Positions 43,416 through 54,099 are shown, numbered from the stretch's first letter. The stretch is 64,000 nucleotides of DNA from Prorocentrum cordatum (GCA_963575745.1 CAUYUJ010018564.1:125146-189145), one strand, 5' to 3'. Program-made: numbers and translations. Notes: generated from the sequence alone by a model not told the origin.

Positions 43416-43620
43416 GGCCTCCCAGAGGGGGTCCGAGCAGATGGGGTCGGAAGATCGCACCGCATCTCCGATGCATCGGCGGTACAGTCCGATGTGGAGC
43501 CCCATCTTCTCCAGGCCGACAGCGCCGATGCCTCGCCGACGTCGCTGATGCATCGGCGACGGGTCGGAGATGCGTCGCGATCCTCTGGCCGCATCTATTC
43601 GGACCCGATTAGGGGGGCCT
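43416..43620. mobile_element. MITE-like foldback element, family 1, copy 3
   Basis: Same organisation as 11166-11369: outer GGCCTCCC...AGATGGGGTCGGAAG and AGGGGGGCC on the right, arms with CATCTCCGATGCATCGGCGG and TGATGCATCGGCGACGGG, and a centre with CGCCGACGTCGC. Arms and centre are diverged from copy 2 but collinear throughout. A direct repeat of its left flank occurs about 226 bp upstream (43157-43198). Confidence 0.75.
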
Positions 43621-44194
43621 CGAAGCATGACGCACATCCAAAGCTCCCTGGGCACAGTGGGGGCCTGAGAAACCGGTTGTCGACCCCACGTCCCGAGACT
43701 CGATAAACGGCCTCCGTGGGGTTTTTGCGCGTCCTTAAGTCCAGGCCGGATCGAGAGAAGCTCCAGGCCCACGTCAAGAGAGATCGGCATGTTGCGAAGG
43801 AGCAGTCGGGCCCGTGCCCGAGTCGCCTAGCTGTGCCCCTGGCGCGCTGTGCGCCGCGCCTGTTGAAAACATGTTGCGAAGGAGGGCCGACGAAGTCCTT
43901 GCACGATTCGCACACCCTTTCTAGCTTCTGGGGGCCGCCGGGGCATTCTCGGAGGCCTGTCTGGGCCACTCTGGTGCTCTCTTGGGCTGTATCGGTGCCA
44001 TCCCGAGGCTTCGAAAGCCAGCCAGAAGCGAAAAGGCAAGAATAATTTCGCAAGTCAATAAACAGCCCGTAGTTCCCACCCATCCTGTGGTGTTGGGCCC
44101 TCGTTTTGAAGAGAACTCCCCGCGTCCTTCCTTCCCCTTCCTCGCCCTCCTCCCCCCTCCCCATCCTTGCCTCTGCCCTCCGCATATCTCTGTT

Positions 44195-44240
44195 TCGGCA
44201 CACACACACACAAACACACACACACACACACACACACCTC
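44195..44240. repeat. CA microsatellite
   Basis: CACACA run directly adjoining the first satellite monomer, whose consensus also begins with GGCACACC. Confidence 0.85.
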
Positions 44241-44575
44241 ACACGCTTCGTGGCCGCATGCGTAGGTAGCGCCATCGAAAGCCCAAATGCCAGCGCTCGC
44301 CGGCGCCCACCGCACCCATTTTGGCACACCCCTCACACGCTTCGTGGCCCCGTGGGGAGCTCCGCTGGCGGCCCCAGTGGTTGCGCTCGCACGCGCTCAC
44401 CGCACCCATGGTGGCACACCCCTCGCACGTTTCATGGCTCCACGGAAAGCTCAGCCGACGGCCCCAGAGGCTGCGTGCGCATGCACCCACCGCACACATT
44501 TGCTGGCACACCCGTCACACGTTCCGTGGCCCCGTGGGGAGGTCCACTAGCGGCCCAAGAGGTTGCGCTCGCACG
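44240..44575 (+). repeat. 90-bp satellite, array 1 (about 3.5 copies)
   Basis: Monomers of about 90 bp, each with CTCACACGCTTCGTGGCCCC, GGGAGCTCCAC.GACGGCCCC and GCGCCCACCGCACCCATTTT-like blocks. The array ends at GCGCTCGCACG near 44575 and resumes at about 46345. Confidence 0.85.
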
Positions 44576-44650
44576 AAAAAGTGTGCAATCACGAGTTAAG
44601 ACAGGTTTTATATACATACATATTAAACTTTTGTAAACTTGAACCTGCAG

Positions 44651-45555
44651 TGTCTCACCATTGGAAAGGGTTTACTCCAGATTGAACCTATCTGCATCTG
44701 AAGCGCCCCTGTGGCCACCATTTCGCCTCTTCTCTAATTCCGCGGCGCGTGCTCTTTTCACTTCCCGGGCCCCGCGTTCGAAACATTATCGCCCCCGGGC
44801 TGGCCATCTACGGAGGCGCAGCCGCTCCTTTCATTTGCCCTTCGGGTTTTCTGTTGCCGGGGGTTACTTTCTGAAGTTGCGCTGGCTTCTCTGCAATCGA
44901 CTCGTTTTCCAATCCAGTCCCACAGCTTGTCACGTTATGGACGACTTTTCGTCAGGCTTCTCAGGGGGGATACTTGGGTCTTGTAGTTTTAGTTTTGCCG
45001 CCCTCTCGCCCTGCTGTCTGATTATTGAGTCTCCCCATTATTGGGCCACCTTTCCTCGCTCTTCAGATTTTTGTTGCTCCGACGGTTGTTTTGTTTGGGG
45101 CTGCTGGCTCTCAGGTTACGTCGGCCCCTTTTTCAAATACGAGCGCTCTCTTGCTATGAATCCCTTCGGCCTTAGTTTTGCAATATTTCTGGCTCTGGAG
45201 ATTTATTTTTCCAGCTCTGCTGGCCTGTCTGGTTTAGGAGGTGCGTTTTTTCATGATGCAGGCTTGCTGGTTCAGGGTGCGTGTTTCTCTTGCCCTGCAG
45301 GCTTTCTGGCCCAAGTCGCTCGTCACTCTAGCTCTGATCTAGAGCGATTGCTTCTCACACTTTGCGGGCTTTCTTGTTTCGTCAGTTCCTTCGCCGGGGT
45401 CTGCAAGCGTTCTCTTCAACAAAAACATATATGCTGTTTGCGCTACCCTCCAAGAGGGGTGATCTCCAGAGTTGACATCTTTAACGGGATCTCCGGTCAG
45501 AGGGTTAACTCTGGAGTAAACACGTTTACGCAATTGCCACCTTTAGGATGGTGAT
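44651..45555. mobile_element. TIR-flanked insert in the satellite region, no recognised protein
   Basis: Left end CACCATTGGAAAGGGTTTAC with TTTACTCCAGATTGAACC (44657-44689) pairs with the right end GGGTTAACTCTGGAGTAAAC (45502-45521) and CCTTTAGGATGGTG (about 45540-45553). Between them is GC-moderate sequence with one 297-codon plus frame (44661-45554), rich in Phe, Ser, Leu and Cys; it matches nothing I know. A non-autonomous DNA element is the simplest reading. Confidence 0.45.
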
Positions 45556-45659
45556 GGTGGCGATGATGATGATGATGAGTATGATGATTATTGTGAGGGT
45601 TGTATGAATTATGATGTTGACGATGACGATTTGGCAGCGTGGGGGGGGGGGGTCTTAGA

Positions 45660-46310
45660 GCATTTAGGAGGCATTGGCATGCCTGGGTTGCCCATAATAC
45701 GGAATTTAGGGAAACATGGAACCACTACACAAACACAATCTTTTTGTTTCGTTGTTTTAGATTTCCCACACTTCGGAATGATGTCACCGCGACGCCACTT
45801 TTTCGTTGCAGCGCACTTCGGAATTATGGGAAACTTGGACGCGCCACTGTTGTGATACCAGGTCCCCATAATTTTGAATCAAATTTGACCGATGGAAAAT
45901 TGGAGTCACTACGAACACGTTTTTCTTGTTGTCGTGACCACATCTTTTTAAAATTCGCAACTATGGGAAACAAGGAACCACCGCCGACACGCACTTTTGG
46001 TTGGTTGCGGCCCCAGGTTCCGCACAATTCGCATGTATGGGAAACCTGGAAAATCACAGCGAGATAGTTTTGTTGTGGTGGCCGCAGGTCCCCCATCTTA
46101 TGGGGAACTTGGAAGCGCGCAGTACAATTTGTTTGGGGGGCGTCCCGAGTACCCCACGTTTCGGAATTACGGAAAACCTTGAATTACCACAGAAACAATT
46201 CTTCTGTCGTGATTCTTATTCATGTGAAACCTAGAATCACTTCAAAAGCATGTTGTTTCTTGTGGTGATTCCAGGTTTCCCAGAATTCGGAATCATGGGG
46301 AACTTGGAAT
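45660..46310. repeat. Hairpin-bearing degenerate tandem repeat
   Basis: About eight units built around the near-palindrome GTTTCCCATAATTCGGAATT...GGGAAAC, seen at about 45685, 45765, 45812, 45858, 46017, 46087, 46150 and 46272. Each unit can fold on itself. Spacing varies between about 45 and 160 bp. A related pair is at 46778-46895. Confidence 0.7.
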
Positions 46311-46344
46311 CACAGCAAAAGCTTATCTGTGTTTTGCGCGGCCC

Positions 46345-46760
46345 CCATAGGGGGCTCCACCGAAGGCACCAGTGCCACGCGCACCCATGCCGGCACACTC
46401 CTCACACGTTTCGTGGCCCTAAAGGGAGCTCCACCGACGGTCCCAGTGCCACCGCCCACATGCGTCACGCACGTCCGTTTCGGCACACTTCTCACACGTT
46501 TCGCGGTACCGTCGGGAGCTCCACTGACGGCCCCGATGGTTGCGTTCGCGTGCGCCCAACGCACTTATTCTGGCACACCTCTCCCGCGCTTCGTGGCCCC
46601 AAGGGAATTACACCGACGGCCCCAGTGGCTGCTTTCGCTTGCGCCCGGTGGACATATTTCGGCACACCTCTCATGCGCTTCGTGGCCCTATAGGGAGTTC
46701 CTCCGAATGCGGAGCATACAGCGACGGCACTCACACCTGCATATGGTTGGGCCTTTCACT
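46345..46760 (+). repeat. 90-bp satellite, array 2 (about four copies) with tail
   Basis: Same monomer as array 1, followed from about 46697 by a distinct tail TCCTCCGAATGCGGAGCATA ... CTGCATATGGTTGGGCC. The same tail follows array 4 at 49462. Confidence 0.85.
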
Positions 46761-46777
46761 CGGCTAATTTTTGAGAA

Positions 46778-46895
46778 TCCAGGTTTCCCATAATTCGAAA
46801 TTCGAATTTCGGGAAACGTCATGACCACGCCGCGAGCACCCGGTCCCCGGTTTCCTATAATTCGTTTTTCCGAATTGTTGAATTATGGGGAACCC
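46778..46895. repeat. Hairpin repeat, outlying pair
   Basis: CCAGGTTTCCCATAATTCG at 46778 and CCGGTTTCCTATAATTCG at about 46846, each followed by a complementary arm (TTTCGGGAAAC; AATTATGGGGAACC). Same family as 45660-46310. Confidence 0.65.
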
Positions 46896-47034
46896 GCGCC
46901 TGGACGGCGGCCGACAAGGCAGCTCCCGCCGCCGCCGTTATGACAAAGGGCCTCCCGTCAGTCCAGGACGATATTTCCACAGTCCCGTCAGTCTACGAGT
47001 ATATCACGTCGAACGAGCACGCCGTGCAAATGGT

Positions 47035-47150
47035 CTTACCGAAGGCCCCAGCGGCGATGTTCGCATGGGTCCCACCCGCACATGTCGGCGCACCCTTCGC
47101 GCGCTTCGTGGCCCCATAGGGAACTCCACCGAAGGCCCAGTGGCATGTGT
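47035..47150 (+). repeat. 90-bp satellite, isolated monomer (array 3)
   Basis: One monomer (ACATGTCGGCGCACCC, CGCGCTTCGTGGCCCCATAG, GGAACTCCACCGAAGGCCC) directly upstream of the OTU-like fragment. Confidence 0.75.
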
Positions 47151-47214
47151 AGTTCTCTCAGGCGGGAGCGCGCGCTCGGTGCGCCGCGCACGTGGCGCGG
47201 TCGGAGCGCTGTGC

Positions 47215-47577
47215 CAAGCAGGCCAGCTCGACATCGATCATATCGAGTTTCGCCAAATGGTGGCTACCTACATAGCGGACTTCCCATCCGTGTTCAAGGG
47301 GTTTCAATGGGGCCCGTCTGGATTCCACAGTGTCGATGAGTTCGTGCGCCGTCTCCGCCTGGATGCGGAGACCCATCCCCATGGTCTCTGGGGCGACGCT
47401 TTGACATTGCAGGCTGTTGCGCACACACTGATGAGACCCATCGTTATCATCAGGGACGCTGTGGCGGATTCCGACCCGGACATGGAAATGAAACTGGCTG
47501 ATTTCGTCAGCCTTGAAACCTGGGGGGGCCCGATTTATGCAGTGAATAATGGGGAGCTGCGTTGGGTTAACTCCTGA
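47215..47577 (+). pseudogene. OTU-family cysteine protease-like fragment
   Basis: OTU proteases cleave ubiquitin or ubiquitin-like chains. The plus frame that ends at TGA 47575-47577 reads, from about 47215, a helix FRQMVATYIADFPSVFKG, a spacer, GLWGDALTLQAVAH and MRPIVIIRDA, matching the central part of OTU domains (R..V..Y....P..F, then WG....LQALA, then RPI.VI). The N-terminal DGNC block with the catalytic Cys is absent; satellite sequence takes its place. Near the end, NGELRWVNS resembles the strand that usually carries the catalytic His, but has Arg. The last codons lie inside a GGGTTAACTCCTGAGTAAAC motif similar to the TIR at 45502. It is a fragment, not a working protease. Confidence 0.55.
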
Positions 47578-47599
47578 GTAAACTTGTTTTAGCTCCTGA

Positions 47600-49540
47600 T
47601 AACCGCCTCTTTCGCGTTCGCACGCGCTCACCGCACCCATGGTGGCACGCCCTCACACGTTTCGTGACCCATTGGGGGCTCCACCGACGGCCCGAATGGT
47701 TGTTCTCGCATGCTCCCGCCGCACCCACTTTGGAGCATCCCTCACACGTTGAAACCAAACTGCCCCCGTCCGCATGCGCTGGCCGCACCCTTATTTGGGG
47801 CACCCCTCACACGTTTAGTGGCCCCATAGGTCGCGCCACCGAAGGCCCATGCCAGCGTTCGCATGCGCCCACCGCACCCATTTTGGTATACCCTTCACAC
47901 GTCTCGTGGCCCCATAGGCAGCTCACCCGTCGGCCCCAGAGGCTGCGTTCGCCTGCGCCCACCGCACCCATTTTGGCATACCTCTCACACGCTTCGTGGC
48001 CCCATAGGTAGCGCCACCGAAGGCCCAAATGCAGCGTTCGTATGCGCCCACCGCCCGCGCCCATATGGGCACACATCTAACACGCTTCGTGGCCCCATGG
48101 GGAGCTCCACTAGCGGCCCCAAACGCTGTGTTCGCGTGCGCCCACCGCACCCATTTTCGCACACCCTCACACGTTGCGCGGCCTCATGGTGAATTCAACC
48201 GGCGGCCCCACTGGTTGCGCCCGTTTGCGCCTGCCGCACCCATTTTGGTACGACGTTCACACGCTTCATGGCCCCGTGGGGAGGTCCACCCACGGCCTTT
48301 GTGGTTGCGTTCGCATGCGCCCACCGCACTCATTTAGGCACACCCTTCACACGTTTCTTGGGCCCCACGGGGAGCTCCACAGAAGGCCAAAATGCCACCG
48401 TTCGCATGCGCCCACCGCACCCATGTTGGCACACATCCCACACGATGTGTGGCCCCATAAGGGGGCTCTACCAACGGCCCCAGTAGCTGCGTTCGCATGC
48501 GCCCACCGCACCCATGTCGGCACACCGTTCACACGCTTCATGGCCCCATAGGGAACTCCACCGACGGCCCCAGTGGCTGCGTTCGCATGCGCCCACCGAA
48601 CCAAGTGTGGCACACCCCTCAAACGTTTCGTGTTCCCAAAGGGAGCTCACCCGTCGGCCCCAGTGGCTGCGTTCGCACACGCCCACCGCACCCTTGCTCG
48701 GCAATCCCCTTGAAACGTTTCGTGGGCCCACTGGGAGCTCAACCGACGGCCCCAGTGGCCGCGCTCGCATGCACCCACCGAACCCATATTGGAACACCCC
48801 GCACACGCCTCGTGGCCCCATGGGGAGCTCAACCAGCGGCCCCAGTGGCTGCATTCGCACGTGCCCACCGCACCCATGTAGGCACACCCTTCACACGTTT
48901 CGTGGGCCCCACGGGGAACTCCAGAGCTGGCCCACATGCCACCGTTCGCATGCGCCCACCGCACCCATTTTAGCACACCCTTTACACGCTTCGTGGCCCC
49001 AGAAGGAGCTCAACCGACGGCCCCAGTGGCTGCGTTCGTCCGCGCCTACCGCACCCTGTCTCGACAATCCCAGTGAAACGTGTCGTGGACCCAATGGGGA
49101 GCTCAACCGACGGACCCAGTGGCTGCGTTCGCATGCACCCACCGCACCCATATTGGAACACCTCTCACACGCTTCGTGGCCCCATGGGGAGCTCGACAAG
49201 CGGCCCCAGTGGCTGCATTCGCACGCGCCCACCGCACCCATTTTGGCTCACCCCTCACACGTTTCATGGCCCCACGGGGATTTCAGCCGACTGACCCAGT
49301 GAATGCGTTCGCATGCCCCCACCGCATTCATTTTGGCACACCCCTTACACGTTCCGTGGCTCCACAGGGAGCTCCACCGACGGCCCCAGTGGCTGCGTTC
49401 GCATGCGCCCACCGCACTAATTTCGCCACACCTCTCACACGCTTCATGACCCTAGCGAGCTCCTCCGAATACGGTACATTCAACGACGGTATTCACAGCC
49501 TCACAGCTGCATATAGTCGGGTCCTTCGTCAGTGTCATTT
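47600..49540 (+). repeat. 90-bp satellite, array 4 (about 20 copies) with tail
   Basis: Consecutive CCACCGCACCCA anchors (for example 47871, 47961, 48144) give a period of about 90 bp. Because 90 is a multiple of three, frames stay open across copies and encode about 30-residue repeats in several frames (for example 48514-49302). After the last monomer a tail (TCCTCCGAATACGGTACATT from about 49465, then GCATATAGTCGGGTCC) repeats that of array 2. Confidence 0.9.
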
Positions 49541-50990
49541 TGGCGTCTCCAAGGTGTGCTTGGAAGCCTCAGTGGCCATTTGGGGTTGGTTTGGAGCCGT
49601 TTTGGGGCATCGTGAAGGCACGTTGCAGGTTTTCTTATACCGTCTGAAGACATGGTATGTCATGTCGGAGGCCATCTGTACCAGTTGCTTGACGGTCGCG
49701 AGGCGCGCCACGCGTGCCATGTTCGGCGCCAGGTGCCCCAGGGGCCCAGGCGTGCCAAGAGCGCCTGGTACGCCGGATGCGCCATGTGATCCATGGGCGT
49801 CAAGCGTGGCACGGGTTCCTGCCGCGCCGACTGCGCTGGGAGCGCGACTCGCGCAGAGCGCGCTGGTGGAAGTGGCAGCACCCATCGGGAAACATGTCGT
49901 CATTTCCAACTTTGCCGACAAAGCCATTACAAAGTGGTAGAGGGTTGGTCACCACTGCGTATGTCGCACCCACCATCAACTTGAAGTGCAGTGGATAGTG
50001 ATGGTGGGCCAGCGCGCAGCGGACAGGTATCCCCCCCTTGCCATCCTTGTCAGACACACATGCACAGTGATTGCGCCGCTTACGGTCAAGATTTGCCGTC
50101 TCAGCACTTCATAACACATGTTATGAAGGATGACGGGGGATGCCCGCATTGTTCATGGACGGCGGCAGGTCGAGAGGGGGACATTTCTTCGAAGGGGAAG
50201 GAGGTGGTTGGAAGAGAGATTTCGCTCAACCCACGACGCCCGGAAGGCTGGTGGGATTCAGATTTAGGAAACATTGAGCCCGCATCGTCCGATCGGGTTG
50301 GATCCTCATGTCACTGGTTCTGCTTTCCCTCCCCGTGCTACCCCGTTTTCCTCCACCAGCTCATCCTCCTCCGTCTCTTCCTTCGCGGTGAATCCAGTTT
50401 TGCGTGCGTGGTGAAATTTGTACCGGCGCGGTTGTATGTCGAGTTGGGGGGGTCGGCCCCCAGTCCCGGGGTGGCACCGCATCGTTGGGTTTGGTTCAGC
50501 CCCCGTGGACCAATAGGGTGTTCCTTCGTTTTTGCGCTCGCTGATAGAAATGATGTAGCTCGCGGCGTGTTGCCAGAGAATTCTGAAGGTTCCTACCCAT
50601 CCTTCTCCTTCTGCGGCGCCGTGGGGTAGAACAACATGCCCGTTCCCGCCCGGAGGTACCCTTTCGGGGACAGGACGGTCGTCCCGCTCTGCGCGGGCGA
50701 GCAGGTCCACTGGAAGCTGCGCCCCCGCGCCAACGCGCGAATGCTGTGCGGCCCCTGTGCGTGAGCAGGTGGCTCTTCAGGGGAGGCAAACACACCGATA
50801 CCTGACCCCTAGAGCAGCGGCAGAGAGAGGAGGGGTCAGCGCGCACGGGGGTCAGCCAGTCACCTCCGATCCCTCTTGGCAGACCTGGGCTTGGGAGCCG
50901 CTGGAGCCGACCCGCCCTCCCGCCCGTCCGCTCCCCCGGGTGTGGGAGCTCCTTCGTGGCTGGCCTGGGTTCGCGACGTGGCCCCGGCTG
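49541..50990. other. Intergenic, no gene recognised
   Basis: A 212-codon plus frame (49991-50629) and others have mixed composition, but none matches a family I know. Low-GC patches at 50.1-50.6 kb. No repeat pairing was seen. Confidence 0.4.
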
Positions 50991-50996
50991 ATCCGG

Positions 50997-51285
50997 AGGA
51001 GGAGGAGGAGGAGGAGGAGGAGGAGGAGGAGGAGGAGGAGGAGGAGGATGTAGGAGAAGGAAGAGGAGGAGGAGGAGGAGGAGGAGATGGGAAGGATGAT
51101 GAGTATGAGGAGGATGATGGGAGGAGTGAGGAGGGTTTGGGGAGGTAAAGGAGGAGGGAGCGAGGATGACGGAGGATTGAGGTAGTAGGAGGATGTCGGA
51201 GGATTAGGTGCTATGAGGAGATGGAGGAGGAGGGGAGGCGGAGGAGTATTGTGTGGAGGAGGAGGAGGAGGAGGAGGAGGAGAGG
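50997..51285. repeat. GAG/GGA tracts
   Basis: GAG repeats at 50997-51050, 51060-51090 and 51255-51285 with GGA-rich sequence between. Frames are low complexity. Confidence 0.8.
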
Positions 51286-51683
51286 GCCAGCGCCGAGACC
51301 CGGGCCGGCGCGCCCCCGAGGCCCGACGGAGCGTGCACGGGGCCAGTGCAGCTGCAGAGCGCGGCGGCACAGCGTGCACCCGGGGAGAGCCTCGGGACTC
51401 TTCGGGCGCAGCCCTTCCCCCACGACCGATGCCACCCCCCTCGACGCTCGCTCTAGCTGGGGCCTCCCGAGAGGGGGGCGGGGCCCTCGTCTGCACGGCT
51501 GGGGTCGCCTCGGGTTTCCTGGTCGGGAGCTCGCCTCGGGATCAGGAGGCGCAGTCCGTGCGGAGGAAGTCCGCACGGAGTGTCGGGTCCCCGACTGGGC
51601 TTTCTGCGTCTGGACTCAGCCTCTCCTTCGGCAGCAAAGTGTGGGAGCCTGGCGTATCCCCTCAACTCCGTTTTTGACGTCGA

Positions 51684-51772
51684 CGAGCGTCGATCGGCGT
51701 CTGGGGGTCGATGAGACAGCGCCGATCTAGCGTCGATTCAGCGTCGATGAAGCGTCGACCAGCGTCGATTCG
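51684..51772 (+). repeat. AGCGTCGAT direct repeats upstream of the LINE
   Basis: AGCGTCGAT-type units recur every 11-16 bp (for example GAGCGTCGATCGG, TAGCGTCGATTCA, GAAGCGTCGACCA). They lie upstream of the LINE ORF1 and could be 5' UTR repeats or the insertion target. Confidence 0.65.
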
Positions 51773-52121
51773 CAAGAGCCGACAAGATGGTATGGGAGGC
51801 TCCCACGAGTTGCCATCGAACTCTCCTGGGACTGTGGTCCTCGGTGACCTCTTGGTTCCCCTGGCTCTCGCGGGCTGGAGGCCCGTTGCATGGCGGCGGC
51901 GCGGACAACGCGTGAGGGAGGGGGGGGACGCTCTCGAGCGCCCCTGGTGGGCTGCAGAGGACTCCCCCCGCTCCTTCTCCCCCCACCCACCCCCTCCTCC
52001 CCTCTCATTCCTCCCCCCCCCCTCCCTTCCCCCCCCCCCCCTTCCTCCTTCTCTCCCCCCCCCCCGCCCCAGTCCATCGCCTGCCCCCTTCACTGGGAGA
52101 GCAGCCCTCCTCGCATCGGCC

Positions 52122-52534
52122 ATGGGAGGCGGCGGCAAGAAGGGCGGCGGCAGGAATGGTTTTGGCGGAGGTCGCTCGGCTCCAGCGGCAGGGGCCAAGA
52201 CGACGTACATCACGTGCACTTCCTGCAGATTCCGCTGGAACTTCAAGAACAACCACTGGTGCTACCAGTGCGGAGGCGCCATGGTGCCGAGCCCATCGGA
52301 GGACAAGCGTCCCCGCGGCCAGTGGGTTTGGGGCCCACCGCAGGCGGGCGCAACGCCTCCTCCTGAGGCAGAGCCTGCGGCAGAGGCCCCTGCGGCTCCT
52401 CCCTGGGCTCAAGCAGGAGGCAAGGGCGCCAAGGGACCACCTTTGCCCCGGCCCGCGCCGAAGGCCCAGGCCGTCCAGCGTCGGCCATGGGTCTACCAGC
52501 AGGCGGGCTGGGTGCCTCATGGTGGCCGCGAGGG

Positions 52535-52565
<31 letters not shown>

Positions 52566-53453
52566 GCCCAGGCCGCTGACCCCTTCGAGTTCTTCGAGAA
52601 GGAGCTTGGCTCGGACTGCGACGAGCTTCTCAAGCTCAAGGCGGCGGTGCAGGCCAAGAAGGAGGCACAGGCAGCTGCTGCAGGCGCGGGTGCCCCGCAG
52701 AAGGCGCCACTCCTTGAGGAAGTGCGGGCCAAAGGCGTGGCTTGCAGGAGGGCGCTGGCATGGCTTGAGACCTGCTCGGCCCGCGTCCTGGAGAGCAAGC
52801 AGTGGCTTGCTGACGCCCAGGCCGCAGAGGACGAGGCGGCCGCCAGCGCTCATGCGGCGCAGCAGGACTGGGAGGCGGCCTGCGCCAAGCAGGTCAAGGC
52901 CAAAGCGGCGCCGCCGTCAACGGCGCCACCCTCTTCTTCGGCGATCAACCTTTCGACGCTCATCGACGAGGGCTCGCTTCAGATCGTGGACGGGCCGCTG
53001 TTCGACCTCTCTGGCCTGGAGCTCGACGAGCAGGCGCGCGTGGACTGGGAGCGCATCAAGCAGGAGCTGGCCGACAGCGTCCAAACCAAGGTCCAGGAAG
53101 TCCTCGGACCCTCGGCGCAGCGCATCCTGGAGCTTCGTGAGGAGGCTCGAAAGCTGCGCGCCAGGGAGGAGGCCAAGCGCAGGCGCGTGGACGGCAGCGA
53201 TGCGGCTGGCTTTGCTGCTGGCCCCGCTGCTGCTGCTGCAACTGACGGGGCTGGGCCTGCTGGCGCCGCTGCGGCAGCAGGTGCTCCAGCTGGGGCCGAG
53301 GCCATGCGCGCTGCTGCCAGAGCCAAGGCCAAGTCGGCCCAGGATGAGCTCTACGCTCAGCAGGAGGCCGCTTCCTCCTCCGCAGAGGCCGCTCCTAGCG
53401 CTCCTGGCACCGCCCCCTCCCCTGCAGCATCAGGGGCTCCGTCCACAGCCTAA
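52122..53453 (+). CDS. LINE ORF1 protein, zinc-ribbon and Ala-rich coiled coil
   Basis: 443 codons from ATG 52122 to TAA 53451-53453. The frame is open further upstream, but that part translates the C-rich 5' leader, so the first ATG before the Gly/Lys-rich start is preferred. A zinc ribbon has Cys32, Cys35, Cys47 and Cys50 (CTSC...WCYQCG). After it come a Pro/Ala linker, a nine-Gln run near residue 140, and about 270 residues of Ala/Glu/Lys/Gln-rich helix that should form coiled coils. LINE ORF1 proteins bind the element RNA; here a zinc ribbon plus coiled coil would suit that job (inference). Intact, in contrast to ORF2. Confidence 0.65.
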
Positions 53454-53501
53454 CGCAGATAGAGGGGCGCCGCGCCGAGTTTTGTCGGCATGTTGTTACG
53501 G

Positions 53502-53870
53502 CGGGCGCCCCTGGCCCTACCCAGTCGAGTTCTTCCTCGACTCGGATGAGGAGCGCGCTTTTGGAAGCGAGACAACTACAGCACCGTTGGAGGTGAGCAG
53601 TTCGCCGACTGCGGCGCCTTGCTCGGCGTCACGGGCACCGCAGGCGAGACGTTCGTCGCGTTCTGCGTCGCGCGGAGCTACGCCATCCCCGAGTGCGAGG
53701 ATTTCGGCTACTCGCACTTCTTCGGGCGCATCGGGTCAAGCCTCGCTGACGGGTGCGCTTGGCGGGCTGGCGTATGCTGCCCTTAATGACAGCCCTCCCC
53801 CGAGGGCTGCGCCTCGCGCATCTACGGGACCGCAGGCCTCTGTCCCTTCCTGTACGACGGCGCACCTGTA
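53502..53870 (+). pseudogene. LINE ORF2 N-terminal segment with compensating frameshifts
   Basis: Codon third-position G/C shows the coding frame changing twice. At about 53502-53560 the frame carrying EFFLDSDEERAFG is favoured; from about 53565 to 53865 the frame one base over reads KRDNYSTVGGEQFADCG, SYAIPECEDFGYSHFFG and IYGTAGLCPFLYDG with almost every codon ending in G or C; near 53866 the signal returns to the first frame (YDAELDPFEELEREEV). The middle frame holds TAA TGA at 53784-53789. One frame stays open throughout, but its translation across the middle is Ser/Arg/Ala noise. No match to a known domain. Confidence 0.55.
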
Positions 53871-54099
53871 CGACGCCGAGCTGGATCCGTTCGAGGAGCT
53901 GGAGCGGGAGGAGGTCAACGAGCGTTTCCACCAGGACTCGCCGTTCGGGGCGGAGGTTGGCCCCTCGCCACCTGGCGTCGCCGCCAGGCCTTCTGAGGCT
54001 AGGGCGGACCAGGCTGCCTCCAGCAGCGGCCCTACTTGCCTTGAGGCTGACCTCAGCGCACCAGCAGCGCAGGCTTTGGCCGCTCCAGCCCCCTCCAAG

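Noticed and set aside
44661-45554. 297-codon frame as a protein gene
   Set aside because: No domain recognised and its ends coincide with the inverted terminal motifs; kept only as part of a possible mobile element.
49232-49252. Spliced-leader-like CCATTTTGGCTCA in a satellite monomer
   Set aside because: Thirteen bases match the leader, but the satellite consensus reads CCCATTTTGGCACACC; one monomer variant raises the match by chance, and no donor GT follows.
47600-49460. CRISPR-like array
   Set aside because: Whole 90-bp monomers repeat without unique spacers, and the sequence is eukaryotic in character.
52156-53453. 5' part of a 1,501-codon open frame as an N-terminal extension of LINE ORF2
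   Set aside because: It is the +1 shadow of ORF1: Arg/Ser/Pro-rich, with codon bias favouring the ORF1 frame.
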